A stretch of 8,006 nt of DNA from Candidatus Aminicenantota bacterium (lineage in GTDB: Bacteria > Acidobacteriota > Aminicenantia > Aminicenantales > UBA8522). Positions 1 to 6,865 of the stretch are shown piece after piece. Numbering within the stretch: position 1 is the stretch's first letter; each line of letters opens with the position of its first letter. A model generated the notes under the pieces. That model saw only the letters and a list, made by a program, of their open reading frames with translations. It was not told the DNA's origin and ran no database searches. The stretch spans positions 12,017 through 20,022 of the forward strand of contig DQHV01000144.1 in the NCBI GenBank assembly GCA_003524335.1, written 5' to 3'. The position numbers were made by a program, and so were the translations under genes.

Positions 1-63
1 GCTGGGGCAAGAGCTGGGCCGACGCCAAGTAAAGGTCGAGGCCCTGTGATTATGCTGGGGTGA
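1..63. other. Left flank without a confident gene
   Basis: These 63 bp follow the acetyltransferase-like gene. A plus-strand frame encoding 'WGKSWADAK' ends in TAA at 30-32 with GC-rich third positions like the real genes, so a convergent gene could end here. Nine codons cannot establish that. No hairpin with a following T-tract was seen on either strand. Confidence 0.2.
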
Positions 64-1188
64 TCAAAGATTCTTCTGGTACACGCGGAAACGCTTGTAG
101 ACCTTGCCCCCCATCCTTTCCATCTCCGCCCTCACCTTGACGTTGGATTCCATCTCGTGATGCGAATCCAGGTAATCGAACCCGGCTTCCCTGGCCGAGG
201 TCAGCATCTTGAAGCCCATCAAGACGTCGAGCCCCATACCGCGGTATTTCTCCCTGACCGCACCGAGCAGGAGGTCGAGCTGCTTAGTTTTTTTCGCGGC
301 CCGCAGGATGTGCAGGAACCCGAACGGGAGAAGGCGTCCCCTGGCCTTCTGGATTCCGGCGGTCATATCGGGCATCCCCACGACAAAGGCCGCCGGCTCG
401 CCGTCCTTGGTCACGACCTTGATGAACCGCGGGTCGAGGATGGGCATGTACCGTTTCGCCAGGTCATCCATTTCCTTCTCTTCAAGGGGAGCAAAGCCGT
501 AGATATTGCTGCCCGTGTAGCACTCATTCATGAGCCCGAGGATCGGCCGGATCCAGGGCTTGAGCTCCTTACGCTTTCGGAATTCGACCGTTCTAAAATT
601 CCCCCGCTTCTGGGCCCGCTCAAAAATCTTATGATAGAACGCCGGAAGCTCGTCGGGCACGTCGAGTTTGTAGACGTAATAATCGATGTCCTTGATATAA
701 CCTTCGCCCTCAACCATCCGAGGCAGCCAGTCGAAATTATAATAAGTCGCGATAGTGGCCCGGTGTTCAAAGCCTTCGATCAGATATCCCTCGGGGTCCT
801 GGTCGGAAAACCCGTACGGGCCGACGATCCGAATCATCCCCAAGCTGCGGGCCCATTCCTCCACTCGGCCGAGCAGCGCGTGGACGACTTCCGGATCCTC
901 GATCGTCTCGAGATAACCGAAGCGGGCCAGCCGCTCCTTTCGGTGTTCGTTGAACCGCGTATTGATGATGCCCATGACCCGGCCGACGAGCCGGCCACCC
1001 CGATAGGCCAGGAAAAGGATGCTCCGGCAATAGCCGAACGCCTTGTTCTTCCTGGGGTTAAAGTACTTCCGGTCGTCCATGAAGATCGGAGGAACCCAAT
1101 TGCGGTGGCCCTTGTGGATCTTTTCCGGAAGATAGATAAACGCCCTCAGGTCCCGGCGCGTCTTGGCTTCACGGACGTCGATGGGCAT
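64..1188 (-). CDS. YghO-like protein with two GNAT-type acetyltransferase-like halves
   Basis: A 374-residue cytoplasmic protein with no signal peptide or membrane segment. The N-terminal part carries the features I associate with the YghO-like family: a 'YLPEKIHKGHRNWVPP' segment (residues 19-34), then a GNAT-like strand/turn 'GRLVGRV' (65-71), and a conserved-looking 'GPYGFSDQDPEG' (123-134). The C-terminal half (about 255-374) reads as a second GNAT fold. It has paired strands around 'KVVTKDGEPAAFVVG', an acetyl-CoA loop-like 'KYRGMGLD' (314-321) followed by a helix, and a late Asn (N349) before the closing 'YKRFRVY' strand. Substrate is unknown. The gene starts 5 bp after the dnaN stop and has only a weak Shine-Dalgarno, so it is probably co-transcribed and translationally coupled with dnaN. 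No terminator hairpin was seen after its TGA stop. The fold is fairly sure; enzymatic activity is inferred. Confidence 0.85.
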   Translation of the reverse strand: MPIDVREAKTRRDLRAFIYLPEKIHKGHRNWVPPIFMDDRKYFNPRKNKAFGYCRSILFLAYRGGRLVGRVMGIINTRFNEHRKERLARFGYLETIEDPEVVHALLGRVEEWARSLGMIRIVGPYGFSDQDPEGYLIEGFEHRATIATYYNFDWLPRMVEGEGYIKDIDYYVYKLDVPDELPAFYHKIFERAQKRGNFRTVEFRKRKELKPWIRPILGLMNECYTGSNIYGFAPLEEKEMDDLAKRYMPILDPRFIKVVTKDGEPAAFVVGMPDMTAGIQKARGRLLPFGFLHILRAAKKTKQLDLLLGAVREKYRGMGLDVLMGFKMLTSAREAGFDYLDSHHEMESNVKVRAEMERMGGKVYKRFRVYQKNL

Positions 1189-1193
1189 GGAGT

Positions 1194-2294
1194 TTAGATC
1201 TTCATCGGCATGAGGACATAGGTGTATTTGATGTCCTCGTCGAGATCCGGCTTCATGATGGCGGCGCTGTTCTCGTCCTTGAGCTCCAGCCGGATCCTCT
1301 CCGATCTAATGGACAGGAGAAAATCCAGGAGATACTGGGAGTTGAACCCGACTTCGAGCTCTGTTCCTTTGTAGTCGACATCCAGGTCGTCTCTGGCCTC
1401 GCCGATCTCCGGGTTGGATGAGAAGAGCTTGAGGCTCCCCTTGCCGATCGAGAATTTCACTCCCCTGGACCGTTCGCTCGAGAGCAGCGAAACCCGGCGA
1501 ATGGCCTGGGTGAACTCCTCTTTCGCCACCCGGAGGAGATGGGGGTTTTCCTTGGGAATGACGGCCTCGAAATTGGGGAATTTGCTCTCTATGATCCGCG
1601 AGATCAGCATTCGGTTTCCAACCCGGAAGAAAAGGTTGTTCTCGTCGTGGTCGAATTCAACGGCGTCATTCGTTATCTTCCGCAGCTCGCCCAGGGTTTT
1701 TTTTGCCACGATGACCCGGACCTCTTCCCCGGGATCCAGCCCATCCACGAAGGTCGAGGTGTAGGACAGCCGGTGGCCGTCCGTGCTCACTAACTCAACC
1801 GCCTCCTTCTTCAGGATGAGGAGCGCACCGTTCAGGTAGTACCTCTGCTCCTGGGCGATGGCAAAGTAGACCCGGTCGATCATCTCCTGAAACCGGCTCA
1901 AAGGCAGGGCGATCCTTCTCTCGAACTTGGCCTCCGGCACCAGCGGGTAGTCTTCCTTGGGCAGGCAGAGCACCTTGAACTCGCTCTTCCCGGAGCTGAT
2001 CTCCATCATAAGATCATCGTTCTCCTCAAAGGTGATCATCCTTTCGTCGGGCAGCGATTTGACGATCTCAAAAATCTTTTTTCCCGAGATCGTGATCGAA
2101 CCCGGCTCTTCCGTCTTCACTGGAAAATGCGTTCTCAGCCCAACCTCAAGATCAGTCCCGGTCATCTCGACCTTATCTTCACCCGCAGTGATCAGAATAT
2201 TGGCTAAAATGGGCATCGTGTTCCGTTTCTCGACAATACCCTGGAGAAGTTGTAGTTCAGCGAGGATGGCTTCTTTGACGACGGAGAATTTCAT
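1194..2294 (-). CDS. dnaN: DNA polymerase III subunit beta (sliding clamp)
   Basis: This is the replicative sliding clamp, a ring-forming protein that tethers DNA polymerase III and other DNA enzymes to the template. The 366-residue length is normal for the family and would cover three similar domains of roughly 120 residues each. Diagnostic segments are the N-terminal 'LQGIVEKRNTMPILANILI' (residues 17-35), 'STDGHRLS' in the middle domain, and the C-terminal 'YVLMPMKI' ending, equivalent to the MPMRL tail beside the partner-binding pocket. The ATG at 2294 is supported by a strong ribosome-binding site. The gene lies directly downstream of dnaA, the common bacterial order, separated by an AT-rich 123-bp spacer that may hold its own promoter. 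The acetyltransferase-like gene follows after 5 bp. No truncation or frameshift was seen. Confidence 0.98.
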   Translation of the reverse strand: MKFSVVKEAILAELQLLQGIVEKRNTMPILANILITAGEDKVEMTGTDLEVGLRTHFPVKTEEPGSITISGKKIFEIVKSLPDERMITFEENDDLMMEISSGKSEFKVLCLPKEDYPLVPEAKFERRIALPLSRFQEMIDRVYFAIAQEQRYYLNGALLILKKEAVELVSTDGHRLSYTSTFVDGLDPGEEVRVIVAKKTLGELRKITNDAVEFDHDENNLFFRVGNRMLISRIIESKFPNFEAVIPKENPHLLRVAKEEFTQAIRRVSLLSSERSRGVKFSIGKGSLKLFSSNPEIGEARDDLDVDYKGTELEVGFNSQYLLDFLLSIRSERIRLELKDENSAAIMKPDLDEDIKYTYVLMPMKI

Positions 2295-2298
2295 TTTT

Positions 2299-2307
2299 CC
2301 ACCTTTC
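2299..2307 (-). promoter_or_regulatory. Ribosome-binding site of dnaN
   Basis: On the minus strand the sequence GAAAGGTGG ends four bases before the dnaN ATG. It matches the AAGGAGG consensus at all but one core position. It is the clearest Shine-Dalgarno among the genes here and fixes the dnaN start at 2294. Confidence 0.75.
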
Positions 2308-2319
2308 TCAGAGACATTA

Positions 2320-2373
2320 TTATTCTTCTTTATTATCTTATTATAAAATTACTCTATTTAAGAAGAAGAATAA
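2320..2373. repeat. 11-bp perfect inverted repeat in the dnaA-dnaN spacer
   Basis: TTATTCTTCTT at 2320-2330 is the exact reverse complement of AAGAAGAATAA at 2363-2373, with a 32-bp AT-rich centre. The stem is A/T-dominated and the loop is long, so it is a poor transcription terminator. It may instead be a protein-binding or strand-separation element of the origin. The low complexity of the region makes chance symmetry easier than usual. Confidence 0.55.
2340..2345 (-). promoter_or_regulatory. Possible -10 element of a dnaN promoter
   Basis: The minus strand reads TATAAT exactly here, placing a start site near 2333 and giving a leader of about 39 nucleotides before dnaN. No convincing -35 hexamer lies 16-18 bp upstream, and an AT-rich tract will contain TATAAT by chance fairly often. 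Support is therefore limited. Confidence 0.3.
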
Positions 2374-2394
2374 AATCAATTGGAAATGTGTAAA
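2367..2394 (-). promoter_or_regulatory. dnaN: Possible sigma70-type promoter for dnaN
   Basis: On the minus strand, TTTACA (2394-2389; 5 of 6 matches to TTGACA) is followed after 16 bp by TATTCT (2372-2367; 4 of 6 matches to TATAAT). It lies just after the dnaA stop and reads towards dnaN, so dnaN and the following gene could be expressed separately from dnaA. Confidence 0.35.
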
Positions 2395-2417
2395 TCATCG
2401 CTAAACCATTGACAGTT

Positions 2418-3749
2418 CTACTGGATCAACCCGATCAGGTTGTTGATTTCTTTGTTGAATTCGGGATTCTTGCGCCGCATCTTCTCGATTTTCCGCACGC
2501 TATGCAACACCGTGGTGTGATGTTTTCCACCGAACTTTTTTCCGATCTCGGATAGGCTGGCCTTGGCCAGCTCCTTGCAGAGATACATGGCGACCTGTCG
2601 GGGAAAAGCAACCTTGGGCGAGTTGTTCTTGGACTTGAGCTGGGCGAGCTTGATCTTGAACTGATGGCAGGCCAGCTTCTGGATCTTTTCCACAGTGATG
2701 ACAGAGGCCATTGAATCGAGGAGACTTTTCAGCGCTTCCTTGGCGATGTCGAGGTCGACCTTCTCGCCCTTGAGCGATGAATAAGCAATGACCCGCCGCA
2801 AGTAGCCTTCGAGTTCGCGGATGTTGGAATGGACTTTGTCGGCGATGAAAAGGGCTACGCTCTCGGGGAGGACGACGCCTTCAACCTGGGCCTTTTTCTT
2901 CAGGATGGCGATGCGGGTCTCGATATCGGGCGGTTTGAGGTCGGCAATCAGGCCCCATTCGAAGCGAGAGCTGAAGCGCTCCTCGAGCTGTGGAATTTCC
3001 TTAGGCGGGCAGTCGCTGGAGATGACGATCTGCTTCTGATTCTCGTAGAGATGGTTGAAGGTATGGAAAAATTCTTCCTTGGTCCGTTCCCGGCCGGAGA
3101 GATAATGGATGTCATCCATCAGCAGCAGGTCGATGCTCCGGTACTTCTGTCGGAACTCGAGGATCTTGCCGTACTGGATATGGTTGATCAGTTCGTTCAT
3201 GAACTTTTCGGTGGTGACGTAGAGGATCTTCAGCCGGTGCTGTTTGCCCAGGGCGGAATGGCCGATGGCGTTCATCAGATGGGTTTTGCCGAGCCCGGCG
3301 CCGCCGTAGATATAGAGCGGGTTGTATGATTTAGCCGGGTTCTTGGCCACCGCCAGGGCCGCGGCGTGGGCGAACTGGTTACAGGCCCCGACGACGAAGG
3401 TTTCGAAGGTGTAGTGGGGGTTGAGGTTGGGGCTGAGCAGGGGGCCGTGCTGGGCGCGTCTCTCCTCCGGCGAGCGCCGCATGAACGGGCCGGGGGTCTC
3501 GTCGAAGATGTACTTGATCTCATAGGCCTTGCCGAAAAGACCCTGGGCCGTCTCGCCGATCAGGGCGGAATAATGGAAGGAAAGCCAATCGCGGAAGTAG
3601 GAATTGGGGACCTTGATGTAGAAGATGTCTTTCTCCTGGCCGATGTAAAGCGTGGGCTCAAACCAGGTTTCGTAGCTGTTTTGGTCGACCTTCTTTTTTA
3701 CGTCCTGGAGGATCTGCTGCCAAGAGTTAAGTTTTTCTTTATCTTGCAT
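2418..3749 (-). CDS. dnaA: Chromosomal replication initiator protein DnaA
   Basis: This is the AAA+ ATPase that binds DnaA boxes, melts oriC and recruits the helicase. At 443 residues it has all four domains. Domain I (about 1-80) keeps the 'SWQQIL' start and the 'SYETWFEP' segment. Domain II is a short linker (about 83-105). Domain III has Walker A GGAGLGKTH (149-157), Walker B 'LLLMDDIHYL' (208-217), sensor I around 'ISSD' (243-246), the arginine finger R262 in 'SRFEWGL', and sensor II R311 in 'NIRELEG'. Domain IV (about 345-443) has the helix-turn-helix, R384 in 'PRQVAMYL' and the box-recognition motif 'GGKHHTTVLHS' (407-417). In that motif the usual Arg-Asp before His is Lys-His. The gene has its own upstream promoter and DnaA-box-like sites, suggesting autoregulation, but its Shine-Dalgarno is weak. 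The stop is TAG. Confidence 0.98.
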   Translation of the reverse strand: MQDKEKLNSWQQILQDVKKKVDQNSYETWFEPTLYIGQEKDIFYIKVPNSYFRDWLSFHYSALIGETAQGLFGKAYEIKYIFDETPGPFMRRSPEERRAQHGPLLSPNLNPHYTFETFVVGACNQFAHAAALAVAKNPAKSYNPLYIYGGAGLGKTHLMNAIGHSALGKQHRLKILYVTTEKFMNELINHIQYGKILEFRQKYRSIDLLLMDDIHYLSGRERTKEEFFHTFNHLYENQKQIVISSDCPPKEIPQLEERFSSRFEWGLIADLKPPDIETRIAILKKKAQVEGVVLPESVALFIADKVHSNIRELEGYLRRVIAYSSLKGEKVDLDIAKEALKSLLDSMASVITVEKIQKLACHQFKIKLAQLKSKNNSPKVAFPRQVAMYLCKELAKASLSEIGKKFGGKHHTTVLHSVRKIEKMRRKNPEFNKEINNLIGLIQ

Positions 3750-3762
3750 AGCGGCTCATTAA

Positions 3763-3794
3763 ATTTCCACAGAAATATCCACAACTGTGGAAAA
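3763..3794. promoter_or_regulatory. Cluster of DnaA-box-like sites in the dnaA leader (candidate oriC part)
   Basis: Three sites resembling TTATCCACA lie within 32 bp. ATATCCACA at 3775-3783 (plus) has one mismatch. TTTTCCACA at 3786-3794 (minus) has one mismatch. ATTTCCACA at 3763-3771 (plus) has two. The first two face each other across 2 bp, forming TCCACA-AC-TGTGGA. They lie between the predicted dnaA start site and the ATG, where bound DnaA could repress dnaA and help nucleate the origin complex. Single one-mismatch boxes occur by chance; this paired arrangement directly before dnaA is much less likely to. Confidence 0.7.
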
Positions 3795-3836
3795 CCTTGC
3801 AGCCTTGCTGAAGGGGCGTCCGCGAAGGCGAGGGAA

Positions 3837-3865
3837 ATCATAGCATTCCGAAAAACCGATTTCAA
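3837..3865 (-). promoter_or_regulatory. dnaA: sigma70-type promoter of dnaA
   Basis: On the minus strand, TTGAAA (3865-3860; 5 of 6) is separated by exactly 17 bp from TATGAT (3842-3837; 5 of 6). A TG one base before the -10 gives an extended -10 motif. A run of eight T on the same strand (3879-3872) lies just upstream of the -35, where an UP-type element would sit. Transcription would begin near 3830, giving a leader of about 80 nucleotides that contains the DnaA-box-like cluster. This is the best promoter-like sequence I found in the window. Confidence 0.65.
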
Positions 3866-3897
3866 GAGGGTAAAAAAAAGAAGGAGGAATGATGGGG

Positions 3898-6855
3898 TTA
3901 GAAGTCGAGGCCGATCCAGAACTTGGTCTCGAATGGACCGTAGGCTTGGAAAGAGAAAGGGTTGGAGAGGTCGGGCCAGCCCAGCTTTTTAACCCATTCG
4001 ATATGCATCGGAAGACCCAGCAGGAAGAGCTGGACGCCCCAGCCGTAGGAGCCGATGGCGTCCAGTACAACGGGCGGGCGGAGGCGTTCGGGGGACAGGT
4101 AGAATTTCGCCGGATAGCCGTTAAATCTGGCCCGGGTGAAGTCGAAAAAGAGGACGGCGCGGATGGGCCCGATTGTGCCGATTATGGTCGAAGCGATGTT
4201 GATCAGGGGCAGGCGCAGCTCGGCGTTGGCGAACCAGCCCTCGGTGCAGGCGATGTTGTAGAAATAAGCGGACCGGACCTGGTTGTTTCCTCCATAGTAG
4301 GAGATGTACGGGTTCCTGCCCCGGCTGGCCCAGCCCTCGAGACGCAGGGCGACGAGAGCGTCGCCTCCCAGGTAGAGGTATTTGCGGAGGTCGGCTCGCA
4401 CCGTGGTGTTGCTGAAGAAACCCTGGGCGACCGGGAAGGCCTGGGCCAGGGAGAAGCGGAAGGTGTGGCCGGCGCGCGGTCCGTAGTACGGGCTGAAATG
4501 AGTCGTCTCGCCGACGAAGGCCAGGGAGAGAGAAAGGACATTGCCGTTCCAGAAGTAGCCGTAGCCGGCCGGGCTGGCGCTTTGCCGGTTGAAGCTGTAG
4601 GGGTCAAAGAAATTCTCTTCGTAACGGTAGAACCCGAAGTTCCCTTCCAGGCGGTAATATCGGTTGATCGGATAATAGGCCTCGATGTTGGCGCTGGTGA
4701 TCTTACGGTAGGCGATGGCGTCCTGGTAGGTCAGGCGATTATAGAGACCCGGATCGATATAGGCATAAGGAGGGTAATAGAACATCGTGAACTCAAAGAC
4801 GGTAGGCATGAACTGGAGGCGCCGTTTCTGGTTGAGATAGGAGAGATAATAAGACCGCAACCCCCGGGCCTGATAGATCATGACCAGGAAATTGTGGTCG
4901 CCCAGAAGGTCGCCGAAGGCGAGGGCGGCGCCGCCGTAGAGCGAGCCGTCCGAGGAGACGACGACATCGACCGGCGGCCGCCTGGCGACATAGAGCTTGT
5001 TCAAACCCGGGTAGGGCTCGATTTTCTTGTCCTCGATATCCAGCGTGAGCGCCGGCCGAAAGCGGCGCGGCGGCTCGGCGCTCCCGAGTCCGGCGAAGGT
5101 GACCCGGTCCTCGATGGTCCCCTCGAGTCGGGCCGAGAAGACCTGGTAGGACCCCTTATTGAAGGACGAGAAGAAGAGCGTCCCCGGATTGGACGGATGG
5201 GCTGAGGGGAAAAAATTCCCGGTCCAGACGTCGGTATACCGCTTGACCTCTCCGTTCGTGAGGTCGACGGAATAGATGTTGAACGCTTCCCGGACGTCAC
5301 CGACGTAATAAATCTGGCGCCCGTCGGCTGAAAAGGATGGGGAGGTGGTGTTTCCCGGCCCGAAGGTGAGCTGGGTTTTCTGGCTGAAGTCGGCGAGCGG
5401 CGAGAGAAAGAGTTTGTCGGTGTTGTCCAGCCGGATCGAATAGGAGACAGACAGTCCGTCGGGAGAGATGGCCGGCGCCTTCTCGAAATAGTCGTCCCGG
5501 GTTAGGTTGACGATCTCTCCGCTTCCGAGGTCGAGCTTGAAGATGTCGTGCGTTCCCTGGGTAAAGGCGGTGAACATGACCGCCCGGCTGTCCGGGAAAA
5601 AGCGAGGGGCGGAGGGCCGGTCATGTCCAATTTTGTACTTGGCTTGAATGCCTCCGCGCACCGGGTCGATAAGATAGAGGGAATATTTTCTCCCGTCCCT
5701 GGCGATGAAGGCAATGGTGTCTCCGTCGGGGGACCAGGCGATGTCGCTCCCCAGGGAGGGGTCGTACTCGTAGACGATGTATTCGTATTCGGTGGTGAAC
5801 CCCGGGGTGATGTTCTTGATGATCGAGCCGTCTTCGGTCGAGACGAGGACGAGGTCGATGTCGAAGTCGGTGACGTTGAAGGTCAAGGCCGCGACCAGGT
5901 CGCCGGAGGGGGAGACGGCGTAGGAAAAAGTGAAGTAATAGGGGTTGAGCGGGAATTTCGGGCCAAGGGCGATGCTGTAGTCGGCCGGGTTCTCGCGCAG
6001 AAGGAATTTCCGGTTCTTCTCCCGGAGGTATTTCTGGAACTCGTGGTTGAAATCATGAGGCTTGATGTTGAAGGCTTTCTTAAGGGGGGTGATCCTCCTG
6101 ATGAGGGGCGAGCCCTTGATCGACTGCCAGAGGTCCTTCACCGCGTTCTTGCCGAAGCGGGCCTCGATGAAATCATAGATGGCATGGCCGAAGTCGTAGG
6201 AGGGATCGCGGGGCATGGGGAAGCGGGTGGCGAGGTCCCCGGATTCCGTCATCTCGGGGACTCGGTCGTTGAGCACAGCGTCGCGGACAATCATCGTCGA
6301 CCAGGCAGACCAATCCTGAGTAGCGTACTCGGACAGCCCCTCGAACAGCCAGAGGGGCGGGATATTCAGGGCGTAGAGGGAGGCGATCTGGCTTCCCCAG
6401 AGGATGTCGAACTCGAAGATGTGGGCCAGCTCATGCTCGATGAGACGTTGGAGTTCGTCGAGGGGCATATCGCCGTGGACGCCGATCCGGTGGAGGAGCG
6501 GCTCGCTCACCCCGAGCACGCCTTCCGAGATGTCAAACACGTTGGAGAGCTCGAAATCGGTGTAGGTGGTGTAGAAGATGAGCGGCACGGGGTCGGAGAG
6601 CTGGTGTTTAAGCCCCTCGCTCAGTTTCTGGTATGCGCTTTCGGCCAGCTCGGCGACGTTCTTGAGGGTCTGAGGCTCCTTGGCATAAAAGTAAATGCGG
6701 AAGTGCTCGGTCGGATAGCTCTTCCAGCGGAACGTTTCATAGATGACCTTGTTCTTGCCGTAATAGGGATAGAACATAAATTCCTGGGCCGCAGTCGCAG
6801 AGACGAGACTCAGGGCCATGACGAGCAGGGCAGAGGACCGGACACGCAACTCCAT
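3898..6855 (-). CDS. Secreted metallopeptidase / beta-propeller / Omp85-like barrel fusion protein
   Basis: A 985-residue exported protein. A signal peptide spans residues 1 to about 23 (basic start, hydrophobic core, 'SATAAQ' cleavage region). Residues about 45-285 form a gluzincin-type (peptidase MA-like) domain with HELAH at 141-145 and a downstream 'LWLFEGLSEY', where E172 is the likely third zinc ligand. Residues about 305-580 contain TolB/PD40-type propeller blades, with repeats such as 'AWSPDGDTIAF', 'FFPDSRAVMF', 'AISPDGLSVSY' and 'SFSADGRQIYY'. From about 640 to the end there are amphipathic, aromatic-rich strands, a 'GGNNQVR' turn followed by 'NAELRLPL', and a C-terminal Phe, as in Omp85/BamA-family barrels. 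No POTRA domains are apparent. The barrel is inferred to anchor the protein in the outer membrane with protease and propeller in the periplasm. A Shine-Dalgarno AAGGGAG (6867-6861) supports the start. Substrate is unknown. Confidence 0.9.
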   Translation of the reverse strand: MELRVRSSALLVMALSLVSATAAQEFMFYPYYGKNKVIYETFRWKSYPTEHFRIYFYAKEPQTLKNVAELAESAYQKLSEGLKHQLSDPVPLIFYTTYTDFELSNVFDISEGVLGVSEPLLHRIGVHGDMPLDELQRLIEHELAHIFEFDILWGSQIASLYALNIPPLWLFEGLSEYATQDWSAWSTMIVRDAVLNDRVPEMTESGDLATRFPMPRDPSYDFGHAIYDFIEARFGKNAVKDLWQSIKGSPLIRRITPLKKAFNIKPHDFNHEFQKYLREKNRKFLLRENPADYSIALGPKFPLNPYYFTFSYAVSPSGDLVAALTFNVTDFDIDLVLVSTEDGSIIKNITPGFTTEYEYIVYEYDPSLGSDIAWSPDGDTIAFIARDGRKYSLYLIDPVRGGIQAKYKIGHDRPSAPRFFPDSRAVMFTAFTQGTHDIFKLDLGSGEIVNLTRDDYFEKAPAISPDGLSVSYSIRLDNTDKLFLSPLADFSQKTQLTFGPGNTTSPSFSADGRQIYYVGDVREAFNIYSVDLTNGEVKRYTDVWTGNFFPSAHPSNPGTLFFSSFNKGSYQVFSARLEGTIEDRVTFAGLGSAEPPRRFRPALTLDIEDKKIEPYPGLNKLYVARRPPVDVVVSSDGSLYGGAALAFGDLLGDHNFLVMIYQARGLRSYYLSYLNQKRRLQFMPTVFEFTMFYYPPYAYIDPGLYNRLTYQDAIAYRKITSANIEAYYPINRYYRLEGNFGFYRYEENFFDPYSFNRQSASPAGYGYFWNGNVLSLSLAFVGETTHFSPYYGPRAGHTFRFSLAQAFPVAQGFFSNTTVRADLRKYLYLGGDALVALRLEGWASRGRNPYISYYGGNNQVRSAYFYNIACTEGWFANAELRLPLINIASTIIGTIGPIRAVLFFDFTRARFNGYPAKFYLSPERLRPPVVLDAIGSYGWGVQLFLLGLPMHIEWVKKLGWPDLSNPFSFQAYGPFETKFWIGLDF

Positions 6856-6865
6856 CGGGGCTCCC

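Larger units (their letters stand above)
2316..2380. other. Candidate DNA-unwinding element between dnaA and dnaN
   Basis: Within the dnaA-dnaN spacer this 65-bp core has only nine G or C bases (about 14%), against a GC-rich background in the genes. It includes a 14-bp stretch of pure A/T at 2338-2351. Runs of AAG trinucleotides (2361-2369) and TTC/CTT trinucleotides (2323-2330) flank the centre. Spacers beside dnaA with this composition commonly act as the duplex-unwinding region of oriC. The trinucleotide runs recall DnaA-trio motifs, but no good DnaA box adjoins them inside the spacer, so the origin assignment is inferred from position and composition. Confidence 0.5.

Noticed and set aside
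157..1197. 346-codon plus-strand open frame
   Set aside because: It is antisense to the YghO-like gene, whose protein has clear family features; the plus-strand translation has none.
2387..2395. Possible DnaA box (minus-strand ATTTACACA) in the dnaA-dnaN spacer
   Set aside because: It has three mismatches to TTATCCACA, too weak to support.
2686..2694. TTTTCCACA, a one-mismatch DnaA-box-like site inside dnaA
   Set aside because: One or two such sites are expected by chance in 8 kb, and it is isolated from other boxes and within coding sequence.
3739..3759. Six-codon upstream frame (ATG to TAA) overlapping the dnaA start
   Set aside because: It has no ribosome-binding site, and a short ATG-stop frame of this size is expected by chance.
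3872..3879. T8 run on the minus strand after the protease-barrel gene, as a terminator
   Set aside because: No GC-rich hairpin precedes it; it is better placed as an upstream element of the dnaA promoter.
3889..5205. 438-codon plus-strand open frame preceded by a near-perfect AAGGAGG
   Set aside because: It lies wholly antisense to the barrel and propeller region of the protease-barrel gene, and its translation is a low-complexity Gly/Val/Glu/Asp mixture with no recognisable domain, typical of the antisense of a GC-rich gene. The Shine-Dalgarno match comes from a purine-rich stretch after the stop codon of the real gene.
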